Shown piece by piece: positions 25,223-38,400 of a stretch of 64,000 nt of DNA. Under the pieces are notes generated by a model. That model searched no databases. It was not told the origin of the DNA and saw only the letters and a list, made by a program, of their open reading frames with translations. Both the position numbers and the translations under genes were made by a program. This DNA is from Anarhynchus alexandrinus. Its lineage: Eukaryota > Chordata > Aves > Charadriiformes > Charadriidae. The first letter of the stretch is position 1; each line of letters opens with the position of its first letter. Location: contig VUYV01000037.1 of assembly GCA_008711295.1 (NCBI GenBank), positions 963,549 to 1,027,548 of the forward strand, written 5' to 3'.

Positions 25223-28200
25223 TTACAGTTAAATACTATGTTTTTATCTAAGTCTCCTCTTCAATTTAGGCAACAAGCGTAAGAAAAACACTGAAATACC
25301 AGATGGGTGTTGAGTTTAATGGAGGCCATTCATTTTGACTGACTTTCATTTATTAAGTCCTTTCACTTAAGGAAAAACAACTTCTAATATAATTTCAAAA
25401 CAGAAAGTAAAAGCAAGGTTAAAAGTTGCTTCAAAACCACCCAATGTCCTCCTGCTCTAGAGTTTTATAATAGCATGGAGATAACACCACCAATAAAGAC
25501 ACGGGTCCACAGACTTGAGCAAAGCATCGAGACCCTGTATTCCAGGTGTCATTTAGTGCAAAACCCAAGCCACTACATCACTTTCCAGCTGCAGACAGAA
25601 AAAAGCTGCTGAGCTGTTTTATAATTATTGTGAGACAGTGGAGACGGTACTCAAATACCTCTTTTGTGTTCAACTTGGGCCTGTCTAAAGCTTGCTGACA
25701 TCAATCAACTTCAATGAGTGCTGGATCAGCTCCACACCTGAGAATTTAAGCAATTTAATTAAGGTTTTGTCAATCTCAAAGTTTGTTCAAGAAGCAGCTG
25801 GCCATTAACTGAAGAGGACAGGTTGTTCTTTTAAACTTGTAAGGCTCTCCCTCCAGGACCAGAACAAACATTTTAGGTCCTTAATCTACAGTTAAGGTTA
25901 ATCTGTTCTAACAATTTCCTAATCAGCTAAGATGCGCCGGATATTGATGAGAACGGAAGCAGAACACAGCCTTGATTAACTGAAGGGCAAATTAACTTTT
26001 CATCTGAATCCTGGGACACTAGAAAAAGAACAGTTGGGAGAAGTAGGAAAATTTGTCTCCTGAAGAGTAAGGAAAGATCTGAAACACTAACTCTCTGAGC
26101 AGAACAAATAACTACAGGAAAGGCATTTGGAAAGAGAAGAATTACAACCAATCAAGACTGGAAGGCTCAGAGGGTGGTTCCATTAAGAAACTCAATGTCA
26201 GATTAAGACCACAGGGAAGAAAGATCTTCTGAATGTCAGTTTTGTTAAAAGGAGTATTTTAAGAAAAAAAGAGACAAGAAAGAAATGTGACTTCAAGTTG
26301 TGAAAGAAGGCTTCTTTTTTTTCCCCCCCCTGAACTCTGCACCTGATTGCTAAAATAGGTGCTATTTACACTTTAAGTAGCCACCTCTATGGATTTTATC
26401 AAAGACTTTTAGCGGGAAACCAGGATCACCATCTACTTGTTAGGAAGAACTACACCATTAGTGTAAGAGATGCCTGGACCGCCAGTCTCCAAAACACACG
26501 AGCAGCAGCTGGGAGGGCACTTCATCTGTTGAGGTCGCTGTGATTCACTGCTCTGAACTTGATGCTGGGAAGCAAGAAAAATAGACTCTGCAGCCAAAAG
26601 ATGAAGTCAAGAACTTAACACTTGATTGTGAAAGAAATCGTTCGCTAGCACATATGCAGACAGGACACAATCTATACCATCAAGCGTGTACGAAGAAATG
26701 CCTCACTTCATTGGCATCCCTAGCCATAGCATCTATTATGCTAAGAAGTAACACTTCTTTTAATATGATCTGCAACAAATCAAATGAAACACATCTCCAA
26801 AATCATTATGAGGGAAAAAAAAATGGTGATTTACTATTTACGTAATGTCACTCTAGAGCAATCTGAAATTTGCTGTTCTTGTTACTCAAGGTTCCTCTCA
26901 TAAATACCACTGAAAGAAACAAACGTAGCATCAGCAAGAAAAATATCAGTAAAAAGGTGAGAAAGTAGAAGCAACTGAATAACACGAGGTTAGATGGCAA
27001 AAAAATATTTAACTAATGAATTTTTAACTGAATTGAATGTGATTCAATACCAAACAGGAACAGTCCTTATTGAGCTGTACAAATAAGTTGTTCCTACCAG
27101 TATCTGAAGCATACAGAAAATCTAGAACAAAAACACAGATGAACACACTACGACTCTTGCCTTTTCTATACATGCTGTAAAATTGCCATTTCGGGTCCTC
27201 AGCAACTGCTTTAAGCTACACCTCCATTTTTCTCACTTTAAAAGGTAAGTATTATCAGGGCTAAGTACACATTTCAAAAATTTCACTGATGTTTTGTATG
27301 CTGATTTAAAGCCTACCAACTAATTTGTTATTAAAATACAGAGAGTATGAACTCAGGATATTTATTGCACTGTATTTTTTGTAACCCCCAATAGAACCAT
27401 CTACAACCATTTTCTTACTCTAAGAAAATTAATAGAGCAGTAATCTCGGGTATGACTAATCTCACCCAACTGTAATTATATTCAATATGGGCTTTTATAC
27501 CACTCTAACATCACCTTTACGCTCAGATGAGAGAAAAAGGCACTTTTAGGAAACTAATAATGAATAGTGTTACTTATAGTGAATCATGCCCACTTTACTG
27601 TGAACAAACACCTTTTAGACGGTTGACCCCAAGTGGTCAGATGAGTTCCTGTGACTATTGTACTCAAACTGTTTGTAAAAAAAGCAACAAAAACCCCAAG
27701 CGGACAACAGTCATTACAGAGAAGTTCTCAACAGAAGCTGACAGTCAAATACACTGCGCGTGAGCTTGCAACTGTTCCCAGCCCTGCCTCGAGTGGTACC
27801 ATTTACGCACCCAAAGCTACCAAAAGTCCTCCCTGCAGAGCACAGCTGCCCAGCGAATTGCCACACTCCACGTCTCACCACTGCTCCAGGTCTACTCATG
27901 CAGCAGACCTCCTCCCTTAGCTGTGCAATCAAGTGACTGGGTATCCGAGGAGGTCCATATACACAAAATAACAACATAGGACTATGGAGCCTGAAAGACT
28001 GTTCACGTATTTATCAAGTTTTAGGTCGTGTCCTTGTGAAAAGCATCCTCGTTTCTATCACACCAGTGCAAATACCCATGCTGGTTTTGTAGAGTCACTT
28101 GTTTGGACGCTGAAATGCTGAATATGCAGTTTCAGTATTTCCCAATTTTTGCAGACAAAAAGTAAAGGTTTCTTGCAAAAATGCTGACATTAACTTGCTA

Positions 28201-31200
28201 CAAGTGCTACCAATATCTTTAGAGTTATACAACCAGAAAAAAATACACATTTGCAAAATCATGTAATAGATCAGCGTTGAGAGTATTACTTTTCATAGAT
28301 AACGTAAGTGATGGATTTCTTTCCCCAAAGACCAGCAGATATTTCACAGACATTGAATACAGAAGAGAACACTACACAGGCATTTCATCTAGTCTGCAGT
28401 ATTAAAACATTCAAAGTGTTTAGAAGATGCAACAGTGACACCAATGTATAAAACTTCATGTCAGTGAGACATCCATATATAGCAATCTATATATAGAGAT
28501 TCTCTAGATATCTCAGTTAAAAACCTTGAAACCTTCTTAGTTGAAAGATATCATTATTACCACAAGTCACGAAGACAAAAAAAATGTGCAATGGTTTCTG
28601 GTACTTCTTCAAATTAATTTCATACCTTCCATTAATAATAACTAGAATTAGTAACACAATTTTGCTGTTAGCAAACACCAAAGCAATTTCCTAGTGAACT
28701 TTTGCGACACTGCAGACTTGGCCTTAAAATAAGTAAATAAATGCTGTAAAGTAAATGAGAAAAAAAATCTGTTTATAGTTTTAAGACTTCAACAATTAAG
28801 AACTTGTGAACAGCTGATTTTCCAAAGGAAAGTCTGTTCCTGTGGGAAAGATAGGATTAACGAAACAAGTCCTTTCTCCTATTCACTTCTGTCCAACACA
28901 GAAAAAAAGATAGTATTTTTTGTCTATAACTCACAGAAAGGACAGAGACAGTTTCTGTTTCAAAGGAAGAATCCCAAATTCTTCTCACTTGCTTTCAGAC
29001 AAAGTTTATCTAGGAACGTTTTGGTGAGACTAGCAATTTCAAGAAATACTTTACTGTTTATCTGTTTCTATCTACCATCCCAAGCAACATAGTCATCCTC
29101 CACACGCTCTCCCTTAAGCGCTGTAAGCTGCTACTCCTTATCTTTTACAAAGCTGTTGGCTCTTTGCGATTTCTTTGTGATCTAAGTTCTCTTTCCAATA
29201 CACATAATTTTCCAAATTTCCTAGCATTTCTTCAAGAAAAGATCACTATAACTGATTATGACTGAATACTATCTCCCAAAGTGGTGAAAAGCTGAGGGAA
29301 CTTGCTCCGAGACAAGAAACTTCTAGTTTCAGTGTTTAAATGCGCTATTCTCTCTCTGACTGATGTCTGATTGTAACGGATCCCTTTTTGCAGACTGCGC
29401 TAACACAACACCTGGGCATATATTTGTTCTGCGAGTGAATCAGTATTACTTGAATCAGAATCCTTTACCCTTGGGGGTAGGGGCGGGGAATATCTGCATT
29501 ATTTAATACCCAGCTATTTTGCCTCCTCAGAATATCAAGATTAGATATTTGGATGGATATCTATCCGCTCTACTGAACAGGGAAATTAGCTGATACCTAC
29601 TGATTTGGGGGATGCTTACAGGAATTTTATTTTCTCACATATCTGCACTGACTGCCTGACTATCATCACTGATATCAGTAACTTGATGAACTTTATTAAC
29701 CAATATGTGACCTTCATAAATGCTACCGTTCTTTTTCTTTGGGGAGATCACAAAAGTAACATATAGAAATTGTTGTCTTTCCCCTCTGTACAAACAAGGA
29801 TAACTTATGTGGTACCACGTATTGTCAGCTCTGTTTAACCTGCTGGTAGAGAACAATACTGCTGGGATGAAAATGGATTTTTTACATGCCCTGACCTATG
29901 TCTGCATTTTCCTCCTACAGCAAAAGAAGTAACAATTGAATAAGATTATTTAAGCATAAGTTGTACTGCCATCCAAGAGTCAAGGTTGGAAAAAAGCAGA
30001 GTTGGTGCAGATTATATCAACGGACTGCATTAAGTTTGCTGGACACGTATTCTCTCCAGAATTTTATTTCCGCCTGCCCTGTACCTTTGCAGTCATTTTG
30101 CGAGAACTGCGTGTAAGCCAAGAGCAAACAAAACCTTGTTATGACCGTTGTATTTTACATCCCTTCTGCAGTCGGAAAGCTGTCTCTGTACGGTACGTGA
30201 CAACAGACTGTAAAGGTTTAGGGGAGTGACTTTACCCTGGCTGTCTTCCACCGGCACATGCAGACTTCAAATTTGGTAGTTGAGGTGCAGCATAAAAGCA
30301 GTTTCTCCCAGAAGGGTTAGGTGCACAGAGAGGAGTTGGCTTTTTCTTCAGTGTCTTGGACAAATCTCTTCAGTGCACAACAGAAGATAATCACAAAGGC
30401 CGACAGACGGATACAGTGGGTTTGCATAGGCTTTTATTTTTTATTGCATAGATAACTGTTTTGTAGCCAATTCTTTATGGTCATTAAAATGAAACACTTT
30501 ACTTCAAAACCATGAACTCGAAAGGAGAGCAAACAGACCAGAGGATAACTCTGCCACTCCCCTGCCCTTCAATTCCAGTACCATGGGAAACGCTTAAGGA
30601 AGTCAGAGGAGAGAAGAGACAGTACTCTACAGAGACTTGGGACACGGTTGTCTTCCCTTATCATAAGAACTCCCAACTAAAAGAAGTCTAACTTTATGTG
30701 GCAATTTTAAAAAATGTGTTTTGGGGCAATTGTAAGTGCATTGGTTGCTCCCTGAGAGATGCCAAAAATCAAATTAAGAAAAAACACTGCACACTTACTG
30801 GCTCACTAATACATGATCTAGTCAGAATTCATTTTCTCACGCAGTGGGACAACTTGAGTGATCAGTTCTCCAAGAGACAGCTGTTCAAAAGCCCGAAGGG
30901 TCTACTGCTGGTGAACTTCAAAAGCATAACTAATCCTGGCTCTGTTTCTGGTCAGGAGACACCTACCCTCCTAACGCTATCTGGGAGGAGACAGAGTAAA
31001 AGCATTAGGTCAGGGAAACATCAAGAGCTTCAGTGAGGACTCCTTTGTTCCCAGTCTTGCTTTCCAACTCTTTTATCATATTGATCTACCTGCTACCCCT
31101 CCTCTTCTCTGTAGATGAGCCCAGGCCATACTTCCTCACCATAAAGTTTCCAAAACTAGAGTGGAAAAGGCAAGCAAAACTAAGCAGCTCATCCGGCCAC

Positions 31201-34200
31201 ATTCCCTCTTCCTCTTGCCCTTTGCCCTCCCCAAGCAACAAACTAGATGCTCTGAGCAAAATGAAAGCTGCTAAGTTTTCTGTAGATGTTTCTGTTCCAC
31301 CCACCAAAAGCACATACACACATTCAAAGCAGAGGACAAGGCCAGAGGTTTAACCTGATCTAGAAACTAGCTCTGGAGAGATTCATCTTAATTAATTACA
31401 TCCTGCTTCATAAATCCAGCAGACAACATGACACGTGCTACACTGGTTTCGACGATGCTGGAGAAAACGAATTAGCTGACAAAGGGGAAAAAACTGCCTT
31501 TTCATCCTTTTTCTGTTTGAAATTAATTGCAAAATGTGTACCTGTGTACTGTAAAAATGCTGAAGTCAATATAAAAGTTGCACACATAAGGACCCCCACG
31601 TATTTGATACATATTTCATCCTATTTTATTTTTAAATAACAACGATTTTTTGAATGAACTAGTTTACAGGCATTTTTGCTACATCTATATATGCCACCTA
31701 GAAAGAGCAATGTTACCATTTCTATTTTTCAGGCATAGAAGCTGAAAAAACTAAAAAAGAAAAATCAACTGTTTAACAGAGGTTTGATCTTAGAGAGTCT
31801 GGACTTCATATCCACCAGAGTCATGAACTTGCAGCCAAACATGGAACCTTAAATGTCATATCAGACCATAGTTCAGGGTGTTTATGTACAGGGTCGCCAG
31901 CCTGACAGACGCACAAACATTTCTGCAAACATCTCAGGTCACCGGCCTGACATCAGTGGGGCCAGCAAGCAGGAAAGGGAGGTGCGACTGATGGACCTCA
32001 GAAGCGCCAGGCTACGCTCCGCAGGGAGGCAGCATCTCTTGGCAGCCTGGGTAGCTCCAGCTCTTCCCTTTTCCAAAGCAGCTGGAAGAGGAACACAAAC
32101 GGAGACTCTCCCTGTCTGTAATTACTAAAAGCTAAGCAGTTAATGATGTTACTTAACAGACTGAAATTTGCAAGAGGAAGGTAATGGGACCTGACCTCAC
32201 TGCATTAGTTCTAGCAGTTATCAGGTCCTTCACACTCTGTTTCAAATGGACTAAGCCATTCATCCCTTTCTAAATGGGCACAACTGTTAGCCCACAGTAT
32301 GGGAGACTTCATTTCAAAAAGGAGAAACAAAATGACAAGACAGAATATTTAGGTATCCTATCCATATGACATAATCCCTGGATTAAGGCCCAAGAATTTG
32401 AGAACGAAGGCTTATGTATTTATGATAAACTACAGATCTCTGAAAGCAAGGCTGGTATAAGACTCTCTGGACTATACATGTCCATGTCGCGACAAATCCA
32501 TTTACAGTGCCAGATAAGTTTTCCAATTTACACTGCTGAGCCCTCAGGAAAAATCGTGCTTCAGTTATTCAAAATCCTCGGGATTCAGATTTGGAAGGTG
32601 TTTAGCAATGAAGTACCACCACTTGGTACCTTATTTTGACGTTGAGTTCAGATGAGAGTGGGATATAGCAACCAAAACACACAACTTCTTCAAAGTAATA
32701 CCCCTGAACAATAAGGCAAAAATTACTGGCGCATTTAGAGAACGTTGAGTACTATTGTCTTTAGTGATAGTATTTCTCATTGCAATTGCCAATAACTCCT
32801 CAGGAAGATCCTGAAATAACAGAATTTTCAGGAGTGGGAATTGAATAATTGAAAAACTACTGATTTGCAAGTAAGACCTGTCAAGTTTTCTAGCATAGAG
32901 ACTTTCACACTCTACCCTCTAAATGATTTTTGCCCAAAGAAGAAAAGTCCAAGAACAGAAGTCTCTGGTCGCAAACCCACAAACAAAAAGACACCAAAGA
33001 AACAGGCAATTCAGTGTATGTTTTTGTTTGTTTTTTTTTTCTTCTTCTTAGGACAAAGCACACAATACCTGCCAGGAAAATAGCTTATTTCAATGGAGCT
33101 ACTGAGGTGATCTATTTGACACTGAAAGTAAGGGCTTTTAAAGACCCCCGCAGACTAAATACATCAAAAGACATATAAGGTTTTCCTTACATTGATGTTT
33201 TCATACAATGTTGTTGGAGGGAGGTACAAAGAAGTCATGGCTGGCTAGGAGAGACAACATTATGATTATATATTCATATGTAAAACAGAGGCCACACCGA
33301 AAAAGATCAACAATTTAGAGCATTCTCCTGACAAATACAACTGTCTTACATAGTATATAAGTATATACAGTATGCATGAGTTCTCCACCTTGTCTGCTTT
33401 AAATGATTTAAGTGACCTGGCCTAAGTCATTCCTTTTCCAAAAAACACAGAGCTGAGAAACGCTTCCTGATAAACAGGGGGAGGGGGAAAATTGCTGAAC
33501 ATTAAGTTCTAGTGCCTAGCATTGTCATTCATACTAAGCCACCTTTTTATGAAAGGGGAGTTGTCTATTTTGAGAATTCAAGAGTCACATTACAGCTCTC
33601 TGCACAGAGCGTACCCTTGGAGGTTTGATTTCAAAAGCCAGACATCGTATTGTATACTCCCCGCTGACAAGAAGTCAGTTAGGGCCTATTACATCACTCT
33701 TCAAAGAGTGGTAAAGCAAATGCAGGAAAATCCCTGAAGTGATCTGATAAATGATTTTGTTAGTTAGTTTGGCACCAGTGTGTCTGGTATCTAATACTTA
33801 CGATACGCAGCCTACAAGTAGGTGGTATTAGATTCCTGCTATTTTATGTCAACAAGAAATGTATGCTATGACACAGGCCTTTGTAGGAAAGTACGGGAGG
33901 AGAGAAAAGTCAAAGGGGAACACAATACATTTCCCAAATACGTAAGGAAATCACTGAATTGCGCTTGGATTGTATACTGCTAACAGACTACCATTAAGAA
34001 CAAAAAGTCACAATTCAGACTACTAACTCCAAGCGTATCACATTGCACCAGCATTACCTAGATTTCAAACACAATTTACTACCAGACAACACCCCACCAT
34101 CCCCGCTCCCCCTGCCCAACGAAGGTTTCAAAAGATCTTTTTCTCCTCTTACAATATATTTCGTGTAATCTTCATGTATATCCAATATCAAGACTACAAA

Positions 34201-34240
34201 CAAAGAAGGGAAGGACAATAATCCAGAGAGTAACCTATTC
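25223..34240. other. Non-coding sequence without recognisable gene
   Basis: About 9 kb of AT-rich DNA with no transposon I can recognise. It has a short C run near 26,324-26,330 and an overlapping TATATAG/CTATATA inverted repeat at 28,475-28,494. A 76-base segment at 33,052-33,127 is bounded by a strong polypyrimidine-AG and a GTAAGG, and is treated as a finding. Open frames are short and unlike known proteins. Confidence 0.55.
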
Positions 34241-35420
34241 CACAGAATCATCACAGTGTAAATCAGGTTGGACAGGATCCCAGGAGGTCTCCAGTCCAGC
34301 TCCCTGCTCAAAGCAGGGTCGGCCATGAGATCACATCAGGCTGTTCAAGGCTTTATTCAGGCAGATCTTTAAAACCTCCAAGGATGGAGCCCGCACAACC
34401 TCTCCAGGCAACCTGCTCCTTCCCAGTGAAGCTTCCTTGACTTCCCAGTGAAAGTATTTGTTTTCTTTGCTGTCCCATTTCAACTTAAGACCACTATCTT
34501 TTATTCTCCCCCTCTGAACCTCAGTAGTGAGTCTGGCTGTCTTTTCTGTAACCTCTTCATAGAGAGGAGGCTGCTGTCAGGTGCCCCTAAAGCCACGTCT
34601 CCCCCAGGCTGTACAAGCCTTGCTCCCTCAGCCCCTCCTCACAGGGCAGGCTCCCCACCACACTTGCTCCCGTTTATCCATGTCTGTCTTGTATTAGCAG
34701 GCCCAAAATCAGTTGTACTATTTCAGATGTGGTCTAGTAAGTACCAAGTAATGGGAATAACTGCTTCACTTGACCTGTCACTATTCTCCTGTTAATGCAG
34801 CCCAGATACTGTTCGCCCTCTGCTTCAAGGGCGCACTGCTGGCTTGCGGTCAGCTTGTCTATCAAGACATCTGAGAGACCCTGGTGAAAACTGAGGGAAA
34901 GAAGGCTCTGAGGACTTCTCAGTGTATCTGAGGACTCCTTATCTGTGTCCACTGTCACTGAAGCAGCTGTCCTGTTCGGCAACAGGTCCACATTTATTCT
35001 TTTACTGCTCATGCAGTGGCAGAAGCTTGCCTTGTTGCCCTTGATGTCCCTTTCCACTTTCAGCTCCAGTTCAGCTTTGGCTTTCTGAACACAATCACTG
35101 TGTGCCTGTGCAATATTTCTAAATTCCTCCTTTGTCGTGTGCCCCTGCTCCCACCTCCCCAATACTGCCCTTTCAAACTGAAGCTCAGTTGTCATCTATC
35201 TACTTGTTTCCCTGAATAAGAGGCAGAAACTTTTTCATGCTTGGAGCGTGGGCGAGGGGGAGGGGATGTCAGCCTTAAGGACTTGCCAGGTCACTTGAGA
35301 TCCACTCAAGATCTTGAGCTCCATCATTTCATGGTTGCTACAGTCATTGATTACATCACCAACCAGTTTCTCCTTGTTCATGAGCCACAGATCAGGAAAA
35401 TACTACTCCTGCTGGTCCAT
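34241..35420 (-). mobile_element. Old CR1 LINE mosaic with internal deletions
   Basis: A minus-strand CR1 of an older subfamily, in three recognisable blocks in the correct order. The 3' end and C-terminal region is at about 34,241-34,880, with CACAGAATCATCACAG, CTGCTCAAAGCAGGGTC, CTCCAAGGATGGAG, ACAACCTCTCCAGGCAACCTG and GGGCGCACTGCTGGCTTGCG. The linker between endonuclease and reverse transcriptase is at about 34,925-35,195. The end of the endonuclease is at about 35,290-35,420. In an intact CR1 the linker and the C-terminal block are separated by over 1 kb encoding the reverse transcriptase; here only about 50 bases lie between them. The copy is diverged throughout and cannot encode an active enzyme. 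Confidence 0.9.
34734..35420 (-). pseudogene. CR1 ORF2 relic lacking the reverse transcriptase core
   Basis: Read leftward on the minus strand. The first block, DLWLMNKEKLVGDV followed by SNHEMMELKIL, matches the endonuclease tail (family form NKEGLVGDV and SDHEMVEFKIL). After about 100 unclear bases comes WEQGHTTKEEFRNIAQ, then KAKAELELKVERDIKGNKASF and LLPNRT, matching the linker (WKQGQ-T-EEYRD, KAKAQLELNLARDVKGNKKGF, LLNKTG). About 50 bases later the frame runs into LSDVLIDKLTASQQCAL and LGCINR, the counterpart of LGVLVDKKLTMSQQCAL and LGCIKK from the C-terminal region. Linker and C-terminal pieces sit in one open frame of 153 codons (34,734-35,195). That openness is probably incidental, since the catalytic core is missing. 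Confidence 0.85.
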
Positions 35421-38400
35421 TAGCATCCATGTTAAAAAAAAAGTAATTCTAAGTCTACTTCAATATCAATTTTTTAATTCTAAGGTATTAAATCTTGTGT
35501 AAATGATGGATTTGTGAAAAATGCATTTAAGCTGCCTCTAGACTTTAAAGTGTCTTAATATTAGAGTGATTTGTTTTAGCTACTTTGCTCAGTCATATAC
35601 TCGGGGCCATAAGAATTTAGATACAGAGCTGCCATTGATAGCAGTGGTCACTGTATCCAGACTTACGGCAATTATGAGCCTTTCAATGTCTTGAGATTAG
35701 TCCACGTATTAGAAAAATAATGTAATATGAACTTCCAGGCTAAGAAATAGTTTGGTATTGAAGCTTACGGCAAAGCACAAGGAAATAAAGACTAAGCTGA
35801 AAAATATTATCATCAGTATTGCACCTCGTTTTACTTAGTTTATCTAAAGCAACCAGATGCGTGCAATGAATAAGAATGTCTGCTTTGCAGCATCTCACTG
35901 AGTATTAGAAAAATATACACTTGAGTACACAAGTTGAATATTGGCAGAGGGAAACCCGCATTTTGACTATATGGTAGTTTTGTAGGTTATGCTAAAACCA
36001 AAAGAACAAACACAAAAGGTGCCCAATTCTTCTTTTATTAAATAGCAATCTTTTGAATGAGGAGGGGTAAAGGGAGAATATTTCCTCCATAGCATCCTAT
36101 AATCAGCTTACTATTAGCAAAAGGGTTCCCCACCCCTCCCCAGACAGCATTGGGTTTTTTTTGTGACAGAGAGCAACCTTTCTACCCCAGCCCAACCTAA
36201 ATGGCAGGTAGAAGGAGTAACATTGGACTTTTATAGCAGTGCCATCCTTGCTACTTTTTTTGGATGAGGCTTCCATTTAACATACTCAGTTGTATCTGAT
36301 GTAGATGACTGTCTGGGAGAAAGAAGACAGATGACCCCTCTATATTACTCTGTGAGGGAGCTGCATTGATTTTGCAGTATCACCTTTTCACTGTTTCAGT
36401 TCACGGTCTGGCATTTTTGTCAGTACTGCCACTTATTTCTCATTCTCTTTCTGTGAAGAACCCCCATCTATCGTTCCACTGGATGGAAGCCACAACAGGT
36501 TTTGCTCATCGACAATAAACACTGTCGTATATGGAGCCTGGTGTCCTATGGAAACAAAGCTTATGTAATCATACTGAGCTGTGTACCTGTCCATCCATCA
36601 GCTGAGCCTAATTACATTGGCCTGAAAATATCTCAGAGTTGACACACAGCTACCAGCCTCAAGGATCTTAAGTAATTACAGTTTTCTCACTTAACAGGGA
36701 AGAGGACTATACTAAGCCCATATCCATTTTGATTTGTTTCCCTTTGGAGAAACTAAGTCATGTCTAGCGGATTCTCTCTGGAAGTGGGTCAGGATTATCA
36801 TGGAAAGGACCCCCCAGGTTTTCAGCAGTTTGAGGAGGTAGAAGGGAGGTGTGGAATAGGCAATACGAAGCTGTTTGAAAAGAGACTTCATAATTTCTTC
36901 TGCCTGCAGATGAACACGTTAAGATGGGAATACATGTTAGCTAGTATGTTCTACCCAACATGATCAAGATGTACAGTAGCATGTCCTGAGTTGTAAATTC
37001 TGGGAAAGACCACCCTTGATAAATATTTCAGTAAGAGATCTCTATGGAAGAACATACGAAAAGGGGAAGTGATACTTATTTATCATCTCTCTAAGTTGAC
37101 TTTACCTGCTTCATTTTCTCACAGATTTCATTCACTCACACTCTTGCAATTGCAGACTTGGAAGTGCCAAGGCACACGTGCCCAAGTGGTCTGGCTAGCA
37201 TCTCTTGTGCGCAACACTGATAATACAGGATACTGACTATCAAATCCTTCTCACGTAAGCAGTCAGGGTCAATACTTGTTATGGTACTGTCCTTTGCTTC
37301 AAAGCGTTGCTTACTTCAACCTCCATAAATCTTAGGACAGGTTGTCATTTCTCCTTGTTTGTTCTTCCCTCATGAGCTAACTGGAGAGAAAAATCACATC
37401 GGTGATATGCTGCAACCTCGTTGTCTTTGTCCCGTTGGCAGCAGAAGACACGGTTCTGCGTAGTCATCTATGTTGTGGTCTTAGCAGAGTGCAAGCCTTC
37501 TGGTCCTGATATAAACCATATGTTCTTCAATTTTGCTACTGGAAATGGTGTTCTGGGAGCAGGATCCTCAGACTGTGCCTGTTGTTATCAAGACAGGCCG
37601 TTCTTACAGTCCTCATCCTGCTCTTTCTTTTGGTGCTTTCACAGAAATACAAACACATATGCACAGCACTTGCACTCGTACTTCATTCATACACTCTCCA
37701 TAAATTTAACTAAATTCAAAGTATTAAGACTGAAATGCGCAATTTTCCTTCCAAGTTCATGTAACTGTTACGAAGTAATCAAGACTTGTCACTTTTGAAA
37801 CCAGTATTGGTTACATTCATGGTATTTTGAGGCTCTGAATAATCTTGTAAGCGTGCAAGGCTTAACTTTGACAGATGGCTTCTTTGTAAAATCCCAGAAC
37901 CAGAACCCGCCTCTTCACTCTCCCCTAAGACACCTGTGGAATAACTTCAAAATCTCTTTCACGCAGGACATATACAAATATCCAGTACCCAAAATGCATC
38001 AGTACCTGTGTTTAAAATAATTACCTGTAGTGCCAAGATGAAAACCCTCCATGCTTACTAGAGCTGCAGGTAGCTTTTTTGTGTCTAGAAAAGGTAAAAA
38101 TCAATCCATGCACTGTCAGTGTTAATGAAATATACAACTATCATAACTAATTTTACTTTGGTCTTTACCTTGTACTGGTGTTTAATAAACATGTGATGAT
38201 CAGTACACTTGAAAAGACTTATGATAATGGTTAAGGCACAAAACCTTTCCAGCATTTATATAACACATTGTTCCCAGGTTTTTTGCCTATTTTTTAGAAC
38301 TGCCTCTAGAACTTGCACCTAGACCCTGAAAGGCTGATTAGTTCAATTAAGCTAATAAAGAAAAAAAAAAAAATAAAGCGTATCTCAACCTTCACTTGAC

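Noticed and set aside
37421..37798. Cysteine-rich 125-codon open frame as a small secreted protein
   Set aside because: There is no clear signal peptide at its start, no regular cysteine spacing and no flanking splice or promoter evidence.
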